Source: Bacteroidales bacterium (GTDB taxonomy: Bacteria; Bacteroidota; Bacteroidia; Bacteroidales; UBA932). From it: a stretch of DNA of 64,000 nt. Made by a program: the position numbers and the translations under genes. Below the pieces are notes generated by a model that searched no databases, was not told the DNA's origin, and saw only the letters and a program-made list of their open reading frames with translations. Of the stretch, positions 9,592-18,954 are shown piece by piece. Within the stretch, counting starts at the first letter, position 1. Each line of letters begins with the position of its first letter. Location: NCBI GenBank assembly GCA_017427885.1, contig JAFRRW010000011.1:372001-436000 (forward strand), in the 5' to 3' direction.

Positions 9592-10221
9592 TTAGCGCTC
9601 GTTCCTTTCGGTGAGGATGTCCTGGACGCCGTCCACCATCACGAGCTTGCAGGAGTTCATGATAGCGTAGGTGTTGATCTCGTCCACGGAGATAACCTTC
9701 ACCTCGGGGAGGTTGCGTGATGAAAGGAAAATGTTGTCGGAGTTCTGGGGAAGGACGAAGAGGATCTTCCTGTCTCCCGCCTTGATGGCGTCGAGGATTC
9801 CCCTGAATTCCTTGGTCTTGGGAGCGTCCATTGCGAAAGGCTCCACAAGGATGATCCCGTTCTCCTTTGCCTTGTAGGACAGGGCGGAGATGCGGGCAAG
9901 CGATTTGACCTTCTTGTTGAGCTTGGTGCGGTAATCGCGGGGCTTGGGACCGTGTACGCGGCCGCCGCCTACGAATATACCAGCCTTGCGGGACCCGTGA
10001 CGGGCGCCGCCGCCACCCTTCTGGCGGCCAAGCTTCTTGGTTGAATAGTTGACTTCGCTGCGGTCCTTTGTCTTGGCGGTACCCTGGCGCTGGTTGGCGA
10101 GGTACTGCACGACATCGAGATATATTGCGTGGTCATTGGGCTCTGCGCCGAAAACGCTGTCAGCGAGAACGACCTTCTTTCCGGATTCGGTTCCGTCGAT
10201 TTTCAATACTGGCAATTCCAT
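9592..10221 (-). CDS. rplD: 50S ribosomal protein L4
   Basis: L4 is a 23S rRNA-binding and tunnel protein that in E. coli also represses the S10 operon. The 209-residue sequence begins MELPVLKIDGTESGKKVVL. It has the extended tunnel loop (KLGRQKGGGGARHGSRKAGI) and the closing domain KVISVDEINTYAIMNSCKLV. Because this operon begins at rplC, any L4 feedback would have to act on the short rplC leader; this is inference. Confidence 0.97.
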   Translation of the reverse strand: MELPVLKIDGTESGKKVVLADSVFGAEPNDHAIYLDVVQYLANQRQGTAKTKDRSEVNYSTKKLGRQKGGGGARHGSRKAGIFVGGGRVHGPKPRDYRTKLNKKVKSLARISALSYKAKENGIILVEPFAMDAPKTKEFRGILDAIKAGDRKILFVLPQNSDNIFLSSRNLPEVKVISVDEINTYAIMNSCKLVMVDGVQDILTERNER

Positions 10222-10223
10222 AA

Positions 10224-10850
10224 CTAAGCCTCCAAAATTACATAAGAACCCTTTGCTCCGGGAACGGAGCCCTTTACTACGATAAGGTTGTTTTCAGGAA
10301 GAACCTTCACGACCCTGAGGTTGAATACCTTCACCCTCTCGTCTCCCATATGTCCCGCCATCCTCATTCCGGGGAATACACGGGAAGGCCAGGAAGATGC
10401 ACCCATGGATCCGGGATGACGGAGCCTGTTGTGCTGGCCGTGGGTACGTCCGCCCACTCCCTGGAAATGGTAGCGGTGCACGACGCCCTGAAAACCCTTG
10501 CCCTTGGAAGTACCGGTAACGTCCACGAAGGGAACATCAGCCTTGAGGAGGTCCTCGAGGGTGATGACGTCACCTAGTTTCAGATCCCTGGTGAAGTCGG
10601 CCTTGAATTCGACCAACTTGCGCTTGGGAGTGGTTCCTGCCTTTTTGAAATGCCCCATCAAGGGCGCGCTGGTGTGTTTCTCTGAAATTTCGTCATAGGC
10701 AAGCTGCACGGCGGCATAACCATCTTTTTCAACCGTACGCAGTTGCGTGACAACACACGGACCAGCCTCAATGACGGTGCATGGAATATTTTTTCCATCA
10801 GCACCGAAAACGGAAGTCATTCCGACTTTCTTTCCAATTAATCCAGGCAT
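10224..10850 (-). CDS. rplC: 50S ribosomal protein L3
   Basis: L3 initiates 50S assembly and reaches the peptidyl-transferase centre. The 208-residue sequence begins [19 protein letters not shown]. The central loop has the family signature [15 protein letters not shown], followed by [23 protein letters not shown]. It is the first gene of this unit: immediately upstream there is a consensus promoter and then an unrelated gene, with no rpsJ. Confidence 0.98.
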   Translation of the reverse strand: MPGLIGKKVGMTSVFGADGKNIPCTVIEAGPCVVTQLRTVEKDGYAAVQLAYDEISEKHTSAPLMGHFKKAGTTPKRKLVEFKADFTRDLKLGDVITLEDLLKADVPFVDVTGTSKGKGFQGVVHRYHFQGVGGRTHGQHNRLRHPGSMGASSWPSRVFPGMRMAGHMGDERVKVFNLRVVKVLPENNLIVVKGSVPGAKGSYVILEA

Positions 10851-10891
10851 TGGTTTCGTTAATTAATTGTATAATAATGTTTTATCACATT

Positions 10892-10907
10892 CCGCCTATT
10901 TTGGCGG
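10892..10907 (-). promoter_or_regulatory. Hairpin at the 5' end of the rplC leader
   Basis: A CCGCC/GGCGG inverted repeat with a 6-base loop lies 5-20 bases past the -7 element, where transcription should start. The rplC mRNA would carry a 5'-terminal hairpin. It could stabilise the transcript or take part in feedback control; the sequence alone does not say which. Confidence 0.45.
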
Positions 10908-10911
10908 GCTG

Positions 10912-10943
10912 CAAATATACGATTAATTTTCCTATTTGACAAA
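10912..10943 (-). promoter_or_regulatory. Consensus Bacteroidetes promoter for the rplC operon
   Basis: On the minus strand a -33 TTTG (10943-10940) is followed after 20 bases by a perfect -7 TATATTTG (10919-10912). The L3 start codon is about 60 bases downstream. This is one of the two best two-element promoter matches in the window. Confidence 0.85.
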
Positions 10944-11005
10944 GTTTTCAACACGAAAATGAACAGGAAAAGGACCGCCGGAACACAGTGAACATCACTT
11001 TTTGT

Positions 11006-11040
11006 AAAAAACGATGAGAACGGGATTTCCGCTCTCATCG
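11006..11040 (-). terminator. Intrinsic terminator downstream of the 11085-11606 gene
   Basis: On the minus strand a long hairpin (CGATGAGA paired with TCTCATCG, with further pairing of CGG and CCG inside) is followed directly by six T. It ends the gene at 11085 and isolates the rplC promoter from read-through. Confidence 0.85.
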
Positions 11041-11084
11041 TCATACTTTGTTTCCAGGGAAAAACCGAGGCAGTGACCGGCTTG

Positions 11085-11606
11085 TCAGAAGACCAGGGCC
11101 AGGCCGACACCGGGGCCTGCGGAACAGCCGGTCAGTTGCAGGGAGACCCCGGACTGCTTCGCGTTGTAGTCGTCGGCTATCCAATTCAGACGGCTCTTTC
11201 CTATGATCGTCAGAGGAATTCCCACATCCAATGCGACTCCGCCCAAGACCGCCACGAGCATTGACCCGTAAAATCCCATTATCACCGATTCGCTCATCCC
11301 CTCCACGCCTTCTTCGTTGGAATTGGCCGCCAGGATGCCTATGCATCCGCCGAGACCCGCCAGGGCGGTTACTCCACCGATGATTATCAAGTTCCTGCCG
11401 GTCCTGTACTGTTTCAGGGCGCCGACATATGTCTCATCGTAGATGTCCCTGCCTATGAGCTGAAGCATCTGGGCGTCAGTATAGACCGTCCCGCTTTCAC
11501 CGTAAAAGTTTCCTCCCTTGAACTTCAGGAATTCGGGGTTCGTCTGGGCATTCGCAAAGCAGGCACCCAGAATGAAAGCCGTCAAAATCAAAGCGATTCT
11601 TTTCAT
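11085..11606 (-). CDS. Small secreted or membrane-anchored protein of unknown function
   Basis: I do not recognise a named family. The 173-residue protein starts with a signal peptide (MKRIALILTAFILGACFANA). A soluble stretch follows, with YTDAQMLQLIGRDIYDETYVGALKQYRTGR. Two Gly-rich hydrophobic segments come next, about residues 72-95 (IIIGGVTALAGLGGCIGIL) and about 108-132. A short C-terminal region ends in GPGVGLALVF, which looks like an outer-membrane-type terminal strand. Similar architecture (signal peptide, a tyrosine-rich region, then a glycine-rich hairpin of membrane segments) occurs in many uncharacterised Bacteroidales proteins. It has its own terminator and lies 12 bases downstream of the acyltransferase gene, so the two are probably co-transcribed. 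Confidence 0.7.
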   Translation of the reverse strand: MKRIALILTAFILGACFANAQTNPEFLKFKGGNFYGESGTVYTDAQMLQLIGRDIYDETYVGALKQYRTGRNLIIIGGVTALAGLGGCIGILAANSNEEGVEGMSESVIMGFYGSMLVAVLGGVALDVGIPLTIIGKSRLNWIADDYNAKQSGVSLQLTGCSAGPGVGLALVF

Positions 11607-11618
11607 ATCATTTAAGTT

Positions 11619-12752
11619 TTAAAGTGTTTGCCTCGAAAGGGCGGCCTTGTTCCTGACGGGAGCGGAATACATTCCGAGAAGGATCTTCTTCAGGGTATCG
11701 CTTTCAGGATATCCGTCTAGTTCGGAAAGATGGCTGACAAACTCCTCTTTCTGCCGCACCGAATAACGGTCCGAAGACTCGCCATAAAAGATATCGTGCG
11801 CAATGTAATTGTTCGGATAAAGAGTATATGAGGAAAGGATGGCGCGGTCTATCATTTCAGCCACGGCCTTGGTGAATTCCCCCCTTGAAAGTCCGGCCAG
11901 GGGGCTGAGGTCCTTTTCCGTCAAGCACCGGCCGGCCGAAACGTGGACGCGTCCCTTCTTCTGGGTAATCCCGGTCAGGATGCTCTTGAGGTCTTCCCCC
12001 GGCTGCTTGGCATAAGGAAGGCCGGTGGCCCTCTTGCAAAGCTCCACGCTCTTCAGGATGTCACAGGGCTCCCATTCATAGGAAATGGACAAGGGGACGA
12101 TGTTCAACTCCGCGAGGGACCTTGCCCTGTCGGCGCCCCCGCTCTGGCACAGCATCGTGATGATGCCCCTGTCGGTCCGGTCGTCGCCGTCCTTCGTCCT
12201 TCCGTTCCTCTGGGCGATCCACGCCGATTCGTGCTTTTCGGTTATGGTATGCCGGATATAGTTTGAAAGGTAATTGGACTTCTCCAGGAATTCCCTGCCC
12301 GAGGCGACGGTGGTCGGTCTCTCGACGCGGAACATCTTGTTGGACTTCCCGAAATCTATGACGAACTGTCCCTGCATCAGGTTGGCGCCGAAAGTTATTT
12401 CGGACGTGGGCAGGCAGGCGTCGTCCAGGAGGACCTGAAGGAAGGCTGCGTCCAGCACGATATCCCTGTGGTTCGACACGAACAGGTAGCTCTTGTCCGG
12501 ACTCAGGGCGTCCAGTCCGTCAACGGTAACTCCGTCAGTGGTTTTTCCTATGATGGAGTATATGGCGGAATACATGAACTTCTTCTGGAAGTCACGGACG
12601 CTCCGGCAGGACAGCAACAAGTCTGCGACCACGGACGGATTCTCATCAGGGAACAGGAATGCACAGACAGGACCGAAAGACGGATCGGCAACTATTCTCC
12701 GCATCGCTGCAGGAATCTCCGAATCATTATATGGGCGAATGTCGTCGAACAT
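11619..12752 (-). CDS. PlsC-like acyltransferase domain protein
   Basis: A phosphate/glycerolipid acyltransferase domain lies in the middle of the protein. YLFVSNHRDIVLDAAF holds the His-based motif, but the Asp pairs are HRD and H-x5-D, not the usual HX4D. FRVERPT, AWIAQRNGRTKDGDDRTDRG and LNIVPLSISYEWEP complete the motif set. It probably acylates a lipid in the inner membrane; the substrate is unknown. The start at 12752 (MFDDIRPYND) is chosen because a -7 element (12798-12791) lies just upstream. An in-frame ATG at 12842 would lie upstream of that promoter. The gene is divergent from the esterase at 12872 and near the polyene locus, so a role there is possible but unproven. Confidence 0.8.
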   Translation of the reverse strand: MFDDIRPYNDSEIPAAMRRIVADPSFGPVCAFLFPDENPSVVADLLLSCRSVRDFQKKFMYSAIYSIIGKTTDGVTVDGLDALSPDKSYLFVSNHRDIVLDAAFLQVLLDDACLPTSEITFGANLMQGQFVIDFGKSNKMFRVERPTTVASGREFLEKSNYLSNYIRHTITEKHESAWIAQRNGRTKDGDDRTDRGIITMLCQSGGADRARSLAELNIVPLSISYEWEPCDILKSVELCKRATGLPYAKQPGEDLKSILTGITQKKGRVHVSAGRCLTEKDLSPLAGLSRGEFTKAVAEMIDRAILSSYTLYPNNYIAHDIFYGESSDRYSVRQKEEFVSHLSELDGYPESDTLKKILLGMYSAPVRNKAALSRQTL

Positions 12753-12790
12753 GTCTTTCAGGGCCAGACCCGCGTCTGGGACAAGCGGTG

Positions 12791-12798
12791 CAAATTTA
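12791..12798 (-). promoter_or_regulatory. -7 element for the 11619-12752 acyltransferase
   Basis: TAAATTTG on the minus strand fits TAnnTTTG exactly, about 38 bases before the chosen ATG. No clear -33 TTTG is present. Confidence 0.5.
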
Positions 12799-12826
12799 CA
12801 AAAAAAAACGGAGAGATGCGGTCTGA

Positions 12827-14176
<1,350 letters not shown>

Positions 14177-14179
14177 CAA

Positions 14180-14413
14180 ATGACAGACATTAAATCCACA
14201 ATCAGGGCGATGCTGGAGGAAGCGCTTCCCCTCGTGAACCTGGATTCGGAATACCTGTTCAGCGAACTCGATTCCCTCGGCGTGACTACAATCCTCATGC
14301 TGCTTTCCGACAAGTACGATATAAAGCTGGACTCTTCCGACGTCACGCCGAAAAATCTCAAATCCCTGGAAAGCCTTGCCGCCCTGGTGGAGAGGAAAAT
14401 AGCCGATAAATGA
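14180..14413 (+). CDS. Acyl carrier protein of the polyene locus (ACP-1)
   Basis: This 77-residue ACP-like protein has a phosphopantetheine site in SELDSLGVTTI, with Ser near residue 32. The motif is LDSLG, a little different from the GxDSL of standard ACP. Its TGA overlaps the ATG of the acyl ligase (ATGA), so the two are translationally coupled and the ligase most likely loads this ACP. This pairing is typical of aryl-polyene starter loading. The sequence is unlike AcpP at the left edge. Confidence 0.88.
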   Translation: MTDIKSTIRAMLEEALPLVNLDSEYLFSELDSLGVTTILMLLSDKYDIKLDSSDVTPKNLKSLESLAALVERKIADK

Positions 14414-15732
14414 CCATAGAGGACCATATCTGGCAGAACGCCTCCGACTTCCCCGGAAAAACCGCCATTGTCTGCGGCGGGGAAAGCTGCACCTATGAAG
14501 AGTTGAAGAGGAGGATTGAGGAAAAGGCAGGAGAATTGTCGGCTAAATACCCTCCGGGACGGATCGTATGCCTGAGGGCCTACCCTGACATCGATTTCCT
14601 TGTCACCTATTTCGCCCTCCACAAGGCCTGCTGCGCCGCGGCGCCTCTTGAAAAGGACATCCCCGAGGCCGCGTTCGAAAGGATATCAGCCGAGATGGCA
14701 GCCCATTCCGTTCCAGAAGGCACCGCCGACATCCTGTATACCACCGGCACCACCGGGAAGTCCAAAGGAGTCATCATTAGCCACCGGACGATAATAGCCG
14801 ACGCAGAGAACCTCATCGCCGGGATGGGCTTCAGCCACGACCTCGCTTTCGTGGTCAACGGGCCGCTGAACCATATCGGGAGCCTTTCGAAGGTCTATCC
14901 CGTCCTGATGCTGGGCGGAACCCTGATCATAGTGAACGGACTCAAGGACTTCGACCTTTTCTTCGGAGCCTTCGATTACCCGGCCGGGAAGTTCGCGACC
15001 TTCCTGGTCCCGGCCAGCATCCGCATCCTGCTCCAGTTCTGCCCTGACAGGCTGGCGGAACTCGCCGGCAGGATGGATTTCATCGAAACCGGCGCCGCTG
15101 CGATGTCCCAGTCTGACATGGAGGCCCTTTGCCGTCTGCTGCCTTACACAAGGATGTACAACACCTATGCATCTACGGAGACCGGCATCATCAGCACCTA
15201 CGACTTCAATGACGGGAAATGTGTTGCCGGCTGTCTCGGACGGCCGATGCCACATTCCTTCTTTTCCATTACTGAGAAAGGACTCCTGGTCTGCGGCGGA
15301 GACACCCTGATGACAGGATATCTCGGAGATCCCGAAAACACCGCAGCCATATTGAGGGACGGCCTGATCCATACCTCCGACATCGGCGCCATAGACAAGG
15401 AAGGAATGCTCCATCTGCTGGGGAGGGAAGACGACGTCATCAACGTCGGAGGCTTCAAGGTCTCTCCCACCGAAGTGGAAGACGCCGCCCTTTCGTTCCC
15501 AGGCATCAGGGATTGCGTGTGCATTGCCGTCGAAAGCCCCATAACCGGGCAGGCCCTGAAACTGCTGGTGGTGACGGCCGACGGAGAAAAACCCGATTGG
15601 AAAGCCTTGGCCCGCCACCTTAAAACAAAACTGGAGACCTACAAGATTCCTATGAATTATGGCTTGACCGACAAGGTATGCAGGACCTTCAACGGGAAGA
15701 TCGACCGCAAGCATTACAGGAACAATGGCTAG
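14410..15732 (+). CDS. AMP-dependent acyl-ACP/CoA ligase (starter-unit loading)
   Basis: This 440-residue member of the ANL adenylating family has motifs in order: the phosphate-binding loop TTGTTGKSKGVIISH (near residue 110), YASTETGIIS (A5-type), HTSDIGAIDKEGMLHLLGR (A7), INVGGFKVSPTEVED (A8) and the closing catalytic Lys motif NGKIDRKHYR. It activates a carboxylic acid with ATP and transfers it to a phosphopantetheine, probably on ACP-1. The relatively short N-terminal domain fits an aryl or short acyl substrate, such as the adenylating ligases of aryl-polyene clusters. The stop shares a CTAG with the stop of the convergent DUF5686 gene. Confidence 0.88.
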   Translation: MTIEDHIWQNASDFPGKTAIVCGGESCTYEELKRRIEEKAGELSAKYPPGRIVCLRAYPDIDFLVTYFALHKACCAAAPLEKDIPEAAFERISAEMAAHSVPEGTADILYTTGTTGKSKGVIISHRTIIADAENLIAGMGFSHDLAFVVNGPLNHIGSLSKVYPVLMLGGTLIIVNGLKDFDLFFGAFDYPAGKFATFLVPASIRILLQFCPDRLAELAGRMDFIETGAAAMSQSDMEALCRLLPYTRMYNTYASTETGIISTYDFNDGKCVAGCLGRPMPHSFFSITEKGLLVCGGDTLMTGYLGDPENTAAILRDGLIHTSDIGAIDKEGMLHLLGREDDVINVGGFKVSPTEVEDAALSFPGIRDCVCIAVESPITGQALKLLVVTADGEKPDWKALARHLKTKLETYKIPMNYGLTDKVCRTFNGKIDRKHYRNNG

Positions 15733-18245
15733 AAATTCAGGTCCATTCCGACCTTGATGCACGAATTGCCGCCGTCGGGATTCCTTCTGGAAAGACGCCA
15801 GGCATAATCTATCCTGAACAGCCTCAATATATTAGAAAGTCCCACGCCTATCTCATAATAAGGGGCTCCCGCAAGGCTCTGCATCCCCGAGACGGGTATT
15901 ATGTCGCTCTCTTCAAGATTGGATGGCCTTATGCTGCCGAAAGCGGCCTTGAAGGAAAGGATCTCCCTCCAGTCCAGTTTCCTTATAAGGGGTATCTTGC
16001 CTAAAATGAGGCCGTCGAAATTGTGTTCGAAAAAGACATTGGCCCATCTGTCGGAGGCGAATTCAAAGTATTGCATGCAGGAGAACGCCGTGTTGTCCGA
16101 GAACAAGCCCTGATTCCCCTCGTGGAGTTTCAGGAAAGTGTATGGGACGTCGCCCCAGATCGTTCCCGCGTTGATGCTGACCATGCTGAACCCGAACGGA
16201 GTGCCGGGGATGTGCCAGTCGATGGATATCTCTCCCCGGATAAAGGGATCTTCATAAAGCCCCTGCCCGGTTTGAACGGGGACCTTCCTGTCCATTGAGA
16301 AAATACCGCCAGTCAGGTCAAGGGAAACGACCGGATATCTGGTAAAAATATGCACCTTGTCGAAAAAGCCCCGGTTGATGCGTTCATCCCAGGCGAAACG
16401 TGCCTTAAGACGCACCTGGGAGGCGTCTACGTAATCCAGGACAGCCCCGTCGCGAAGGTACAGGGGCACCTGTTCATTCCCGTATACGCGGCGGCGTTCC
16501 GCCCTGAAATAGCCTGAAAGTGAACGTGAAAACTCGTGCTCGTAATCAAGCCCATAGCGCATCAGCAACGACTGCCGGTCGTTCCTGTGGCTAGTCAGGG
16601 AGTTGATCATATTATTTCCGGACAGGGCTCCCGTCCCCTGCCCCAGCTGCACGTAATCCTTGGAAAACAACGCTGTCAGCTTCCGCGTCCTGTCCCGGCG
16701 GATGACATACTCCACGGACCCTCCGCCCTTGATTTTCCTGTCGTTGAATCCGTAACCGATCGAACCCGCTAGGCGGATTTTCTGATTGAAATACCGCGTG
16801 GTACGGAAACCCGTCCCGATATGCAGCCCTTCCGTAGGATTGTATGTCACGGTCTGTATCCAGGGACCTATGCCTATCGGGGAATCCTTCCATTCCACAT
16901 ATCCCACGACCAGGGAACGCGTGAACCCGTATAGCGCATTGTATGACGGGGATTCCTGTACCTGCCGTATCGCATCGACTATCTTTTCCTCCCTCGGGGT
17001 AAGGGGTATCGGCCTGTTCGCCGGCCAGTCAAAACCGGCTTCCTGGGGGACGACCGTCACCGGATCGTCATTCCTGCGGTATTCTTCCGGTATTTCCACT
17101 TCAAAAACCGGAGTATCGTACCATTGCCTCCTGTTGCCCAGGAAAGACACCACCTTCGAACTGTCGCTGACGGAAATGGAAAAATCGATGAACACGGTCT
17201 CGTCTTTCGGGAACCACCGTCCCGAGGGCAGACGGGTATAATCCATGCTGTAGTCGACATGGCGGATCCAGTTGACATTCGACCTGTCTGCGAGGCGTAC
17301 TCTCGCCGAACGAATCGCATAATCCTCGGCATCGATGTCAATCTGTCCGTCAAGGGCGGGGGAAGTGACCAGCGGCTTGGGATGGAAGCGCAGGCAATAG
17401 GTTTTCCGGCCCTCTACCATCAAGCTGTCTACAAGGTAATAGTCATAGAAAGGATGGCCGTAAGAAGCGATGGGGGAAGGAAGGCTGAGGTTGAAAAGGG
17501 ATATGTTGTTGTCGTAAAGGTTGGCTTTCAGAAGATGGTGGCCGGAATACCGGGTAAGGATATTGTCGGGGTCCACGCCGGTAATCTGGTTTGCCTTGAT
17601 CACCTCTTTCTCAAGAGACTTTGGCTTGCTGTGAAAAAGGACGGACCTGGTTTCGGAAAGCAGGATGGGATAATACTCGGCGCCGGTCACCGCCGAGGTG
17701 TCCTTGCATTCCTCGATGGGGGCTAGGGCCTTGTGGAACAGCGAACTCTTCACGAGCCACTCCGCATTGGTGGCATCCAGTTCCGTACGGGAATAAAGGT
17801 CCACGGTCCATTCCGGATACTTGTCCGGATTGTGCCCGTCCCGCCTGGCATCCAGCGCTTTAAGGAAACGCTTTATCCTCTCGTTGTTCGGTTTTACGAC
17901 GGCCGCCTGCAATTCGGCCTTGTTCTGCTCCAGCACGAAGTTGACTTCCGTGAAAACCCCGGGAGTTATCTTTATCGACGCCGTATAGTAGCCTATCAGG
18001 CCGGCCTGAAGTTCCAGATGCGACTCATCCCGCGTCTCGAGATAATAACGGCCCTCGAGATCCGTGGAGATACCTATAGTGGAACCGGTGAAATAGACGC
18101 TTGCGAAAGGTATGGGGAGACCGTTCGCAGCATCGGTGACGACCCCGCGGACTTTCGTGACCTGGGCATTTGCGCACAGGCACAGGAAAAGAACGATGGC
18201 CGAAACGAAAAAACTCCTTTCAATATTAGCTGTAAAGCCCCCCAT
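15729..18245 (-). CDS. DUF5686 / carboxypeptidase-regulatory-like outer membrane protein
   Basis: The 838-residue protein has a signal peptide ending near CANAQ. A carboxypeptidase D regulatory-like beta-sandwich follows at residues about 30-115 (VRGVVTDAANGLPIPFASVYF). A DUF5686 region follows, with long beta-rich stretches and a C-terminal set of amphipathic strands ending in IKVGMDLNF, a likely outer-membrane barrel terminus. The function of DUF5686 proteins is unknown. It overlaps the ketoreductase gene by 20 bases, so it is the last gene of the ketosynthase-FAD oxidoreductase-ketoreductase unit. It is the only surface barrel in the locus, which suggests a role in placing or exposing the product; this is inference. 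Confidence 0.82.
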   Translation of the reverse strand: MGGFTANIERSFFVSAIVLFLCLCANAQVTKVRGVVTDAANGLPIPFASVYFTGSTIGISTDLEGRYYLETRDESHLELQAGLIGYYTASIKITPGVFTEVNFVLEQNKAELQAAVVKPNNERIKRFLKALDARRDGHNPDKYPEWTVDLYSRTELDATNAEWLVKSSLFHKALAPIEECKDTSAVTGAEYYPILLSETRSVLFHSKPKSLEKEVIKANQITGVDPDNILTRYSGHHLLKANLYDNNISLFNLSLPSPIASYGHPFYDYYLVDSLMVEGRKTYCLRFHPKPLVTSPALDGQIDIDAEDYAIRSARVRLADRSNVNWIRHVDYSMDYTRLPSGRWFPKDETVFIDFSISVSDSSKVVSFLGNRRQWYDTPVFEVEIPEEYRRNDDPVTVVPQEAGFDWPANRPIPLTPREEKIVDAIRQVQESPSYNALYGFTRSLVVGYVEWKDSPIGIGPWIQTVTYNPTEGLHIGTGFRTTRYFNQKIRLAGSIGYGFNDRKIKGGGSVEYVIRRDRTRKLTALFSKDYVQLGQGTGALSGNNMINSLTSHRNDRQSLLMRYGLDYEHEFSRSLSGYFRAERRRVYGNEQVPLYLRDGAVLDYVDASQVRLKARFAWDERINRGFFDKVHIFTRYPVVSLDLTGGIFSMDRKVPVQTGQGLYEDPFIRGEISIDWHIPGTPFGFSMVSINAGTIWGDVPYTFLKLHEGNQGLFSDNTAFSCMQYFEFASDRWANVFFEHNFDGLILGKIPLIRKLDWREILSFKAAFGSIRPSNLEESDIIPVSGMQSLAGAPYYEIGVGLSNILRLFRIDYAWRLSRRNPDGGNSCIKVGMDLNF

Positions 18246-18954
18246 TGACAGAGATGCATTCTCCGGTTATATAAGAAGCTTCTTCCGAAACAAGGAAACC
18301 GACCACGGCCGCGACCTCTTCAGGACGGCCGAAACGGCCCATAGGGATCGTGCCCTTCAATGCGGCCTCGTCCAGCCCGGCGGTCATATCGGACGCTATA
18401 TACCCCGGCGCGACGGCATTCACCGTGATGTTCTTCCTCGCTATTTCCTGTGCGAGCGCCTTCGTCGCCGAAATCAGGCCTCCCTTGGCTGCGGAATAGT
18501 TGACCTGGCCCGGAAGCCCCTTCAGCCCGGAAAGGGACGAGACGCTGACGATACGCCCTCTCTTCTTTATTATCATAGGCTGAAGAACAAGATGGCAGAT
18601 ATTGAAAAAGCCTTTGAGATTCGTGTCCATCACTGAATCCCATTCCGATTCTTCCATCCAGATCAGCAGGTTGTCCTTGCGGATGCCCGCATTGTTCACG
18701 AACACTTCGATATATTCTTCCGGATTGTTCTTCTGCCACTCCGTGATCGCGGCCTCAGCCGACGCCGAATCGGAGACGTCGAACCGAAGCAACTCCCCGC
18801 TGCCGTCCATTGACTTTATTGACTGAAGGGTCTCTTCCGCAGCTTCCAGGTTTGACACATAGTTGACCAGGACGTGGTATCCCATCTCCGCAAGTTTCAG
18901 GCAGACCGCCCTGCCGATGCCGCGGCTCCCTCCGGTAACAAGTGCAACTCTCAT
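18226..18954 (-). CDS. 3-oxoacyl-ACP reductase (FabG-like SDR)
   Basis: This is a classical short-chain dehydrogenase/reductase of 242 residues. The cofactor loop is TGGSRGIGRAVCLKLAE, with NNAGIRKDNLL next. The catalytic set is Ser in VSVSSLSG and Tyr-x3-Lys in NYSAAKGG. The C-terminal end is ASYITGECISVNGGLYS. These match FabG, which reduces beta-keto-acyl-ACP with NADPH. It is the only ketoreductase in the polyene locus and fits the role of ApeQ in aryl-polyene pathways. The start codon overlaps the stop of the FAD oxidoreductase by 4 bases. Confidence 0.92.
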   Translation of the reverse strand: MRVALVTGGSRGIGRAVCLKLAEMGYHVLVNYVSNLEAAEETLQSIKSMDGSGELLRFDVSDSASAEAAITEWQKNNPEEYIEVFVNNAGIRKDNLLIWMEESEWDSVMDTNLKGFFNICHLVLQPMIIKKRGRIVSVSSLSGLKGLPGQVNYSAAKGGLISATKALAQEIARKNITVNAVAPGYIASDMTAGLDEAALKGTIPMGRFGRPEEVAAVVGFLVSEEASYITGECISVNGGLYS

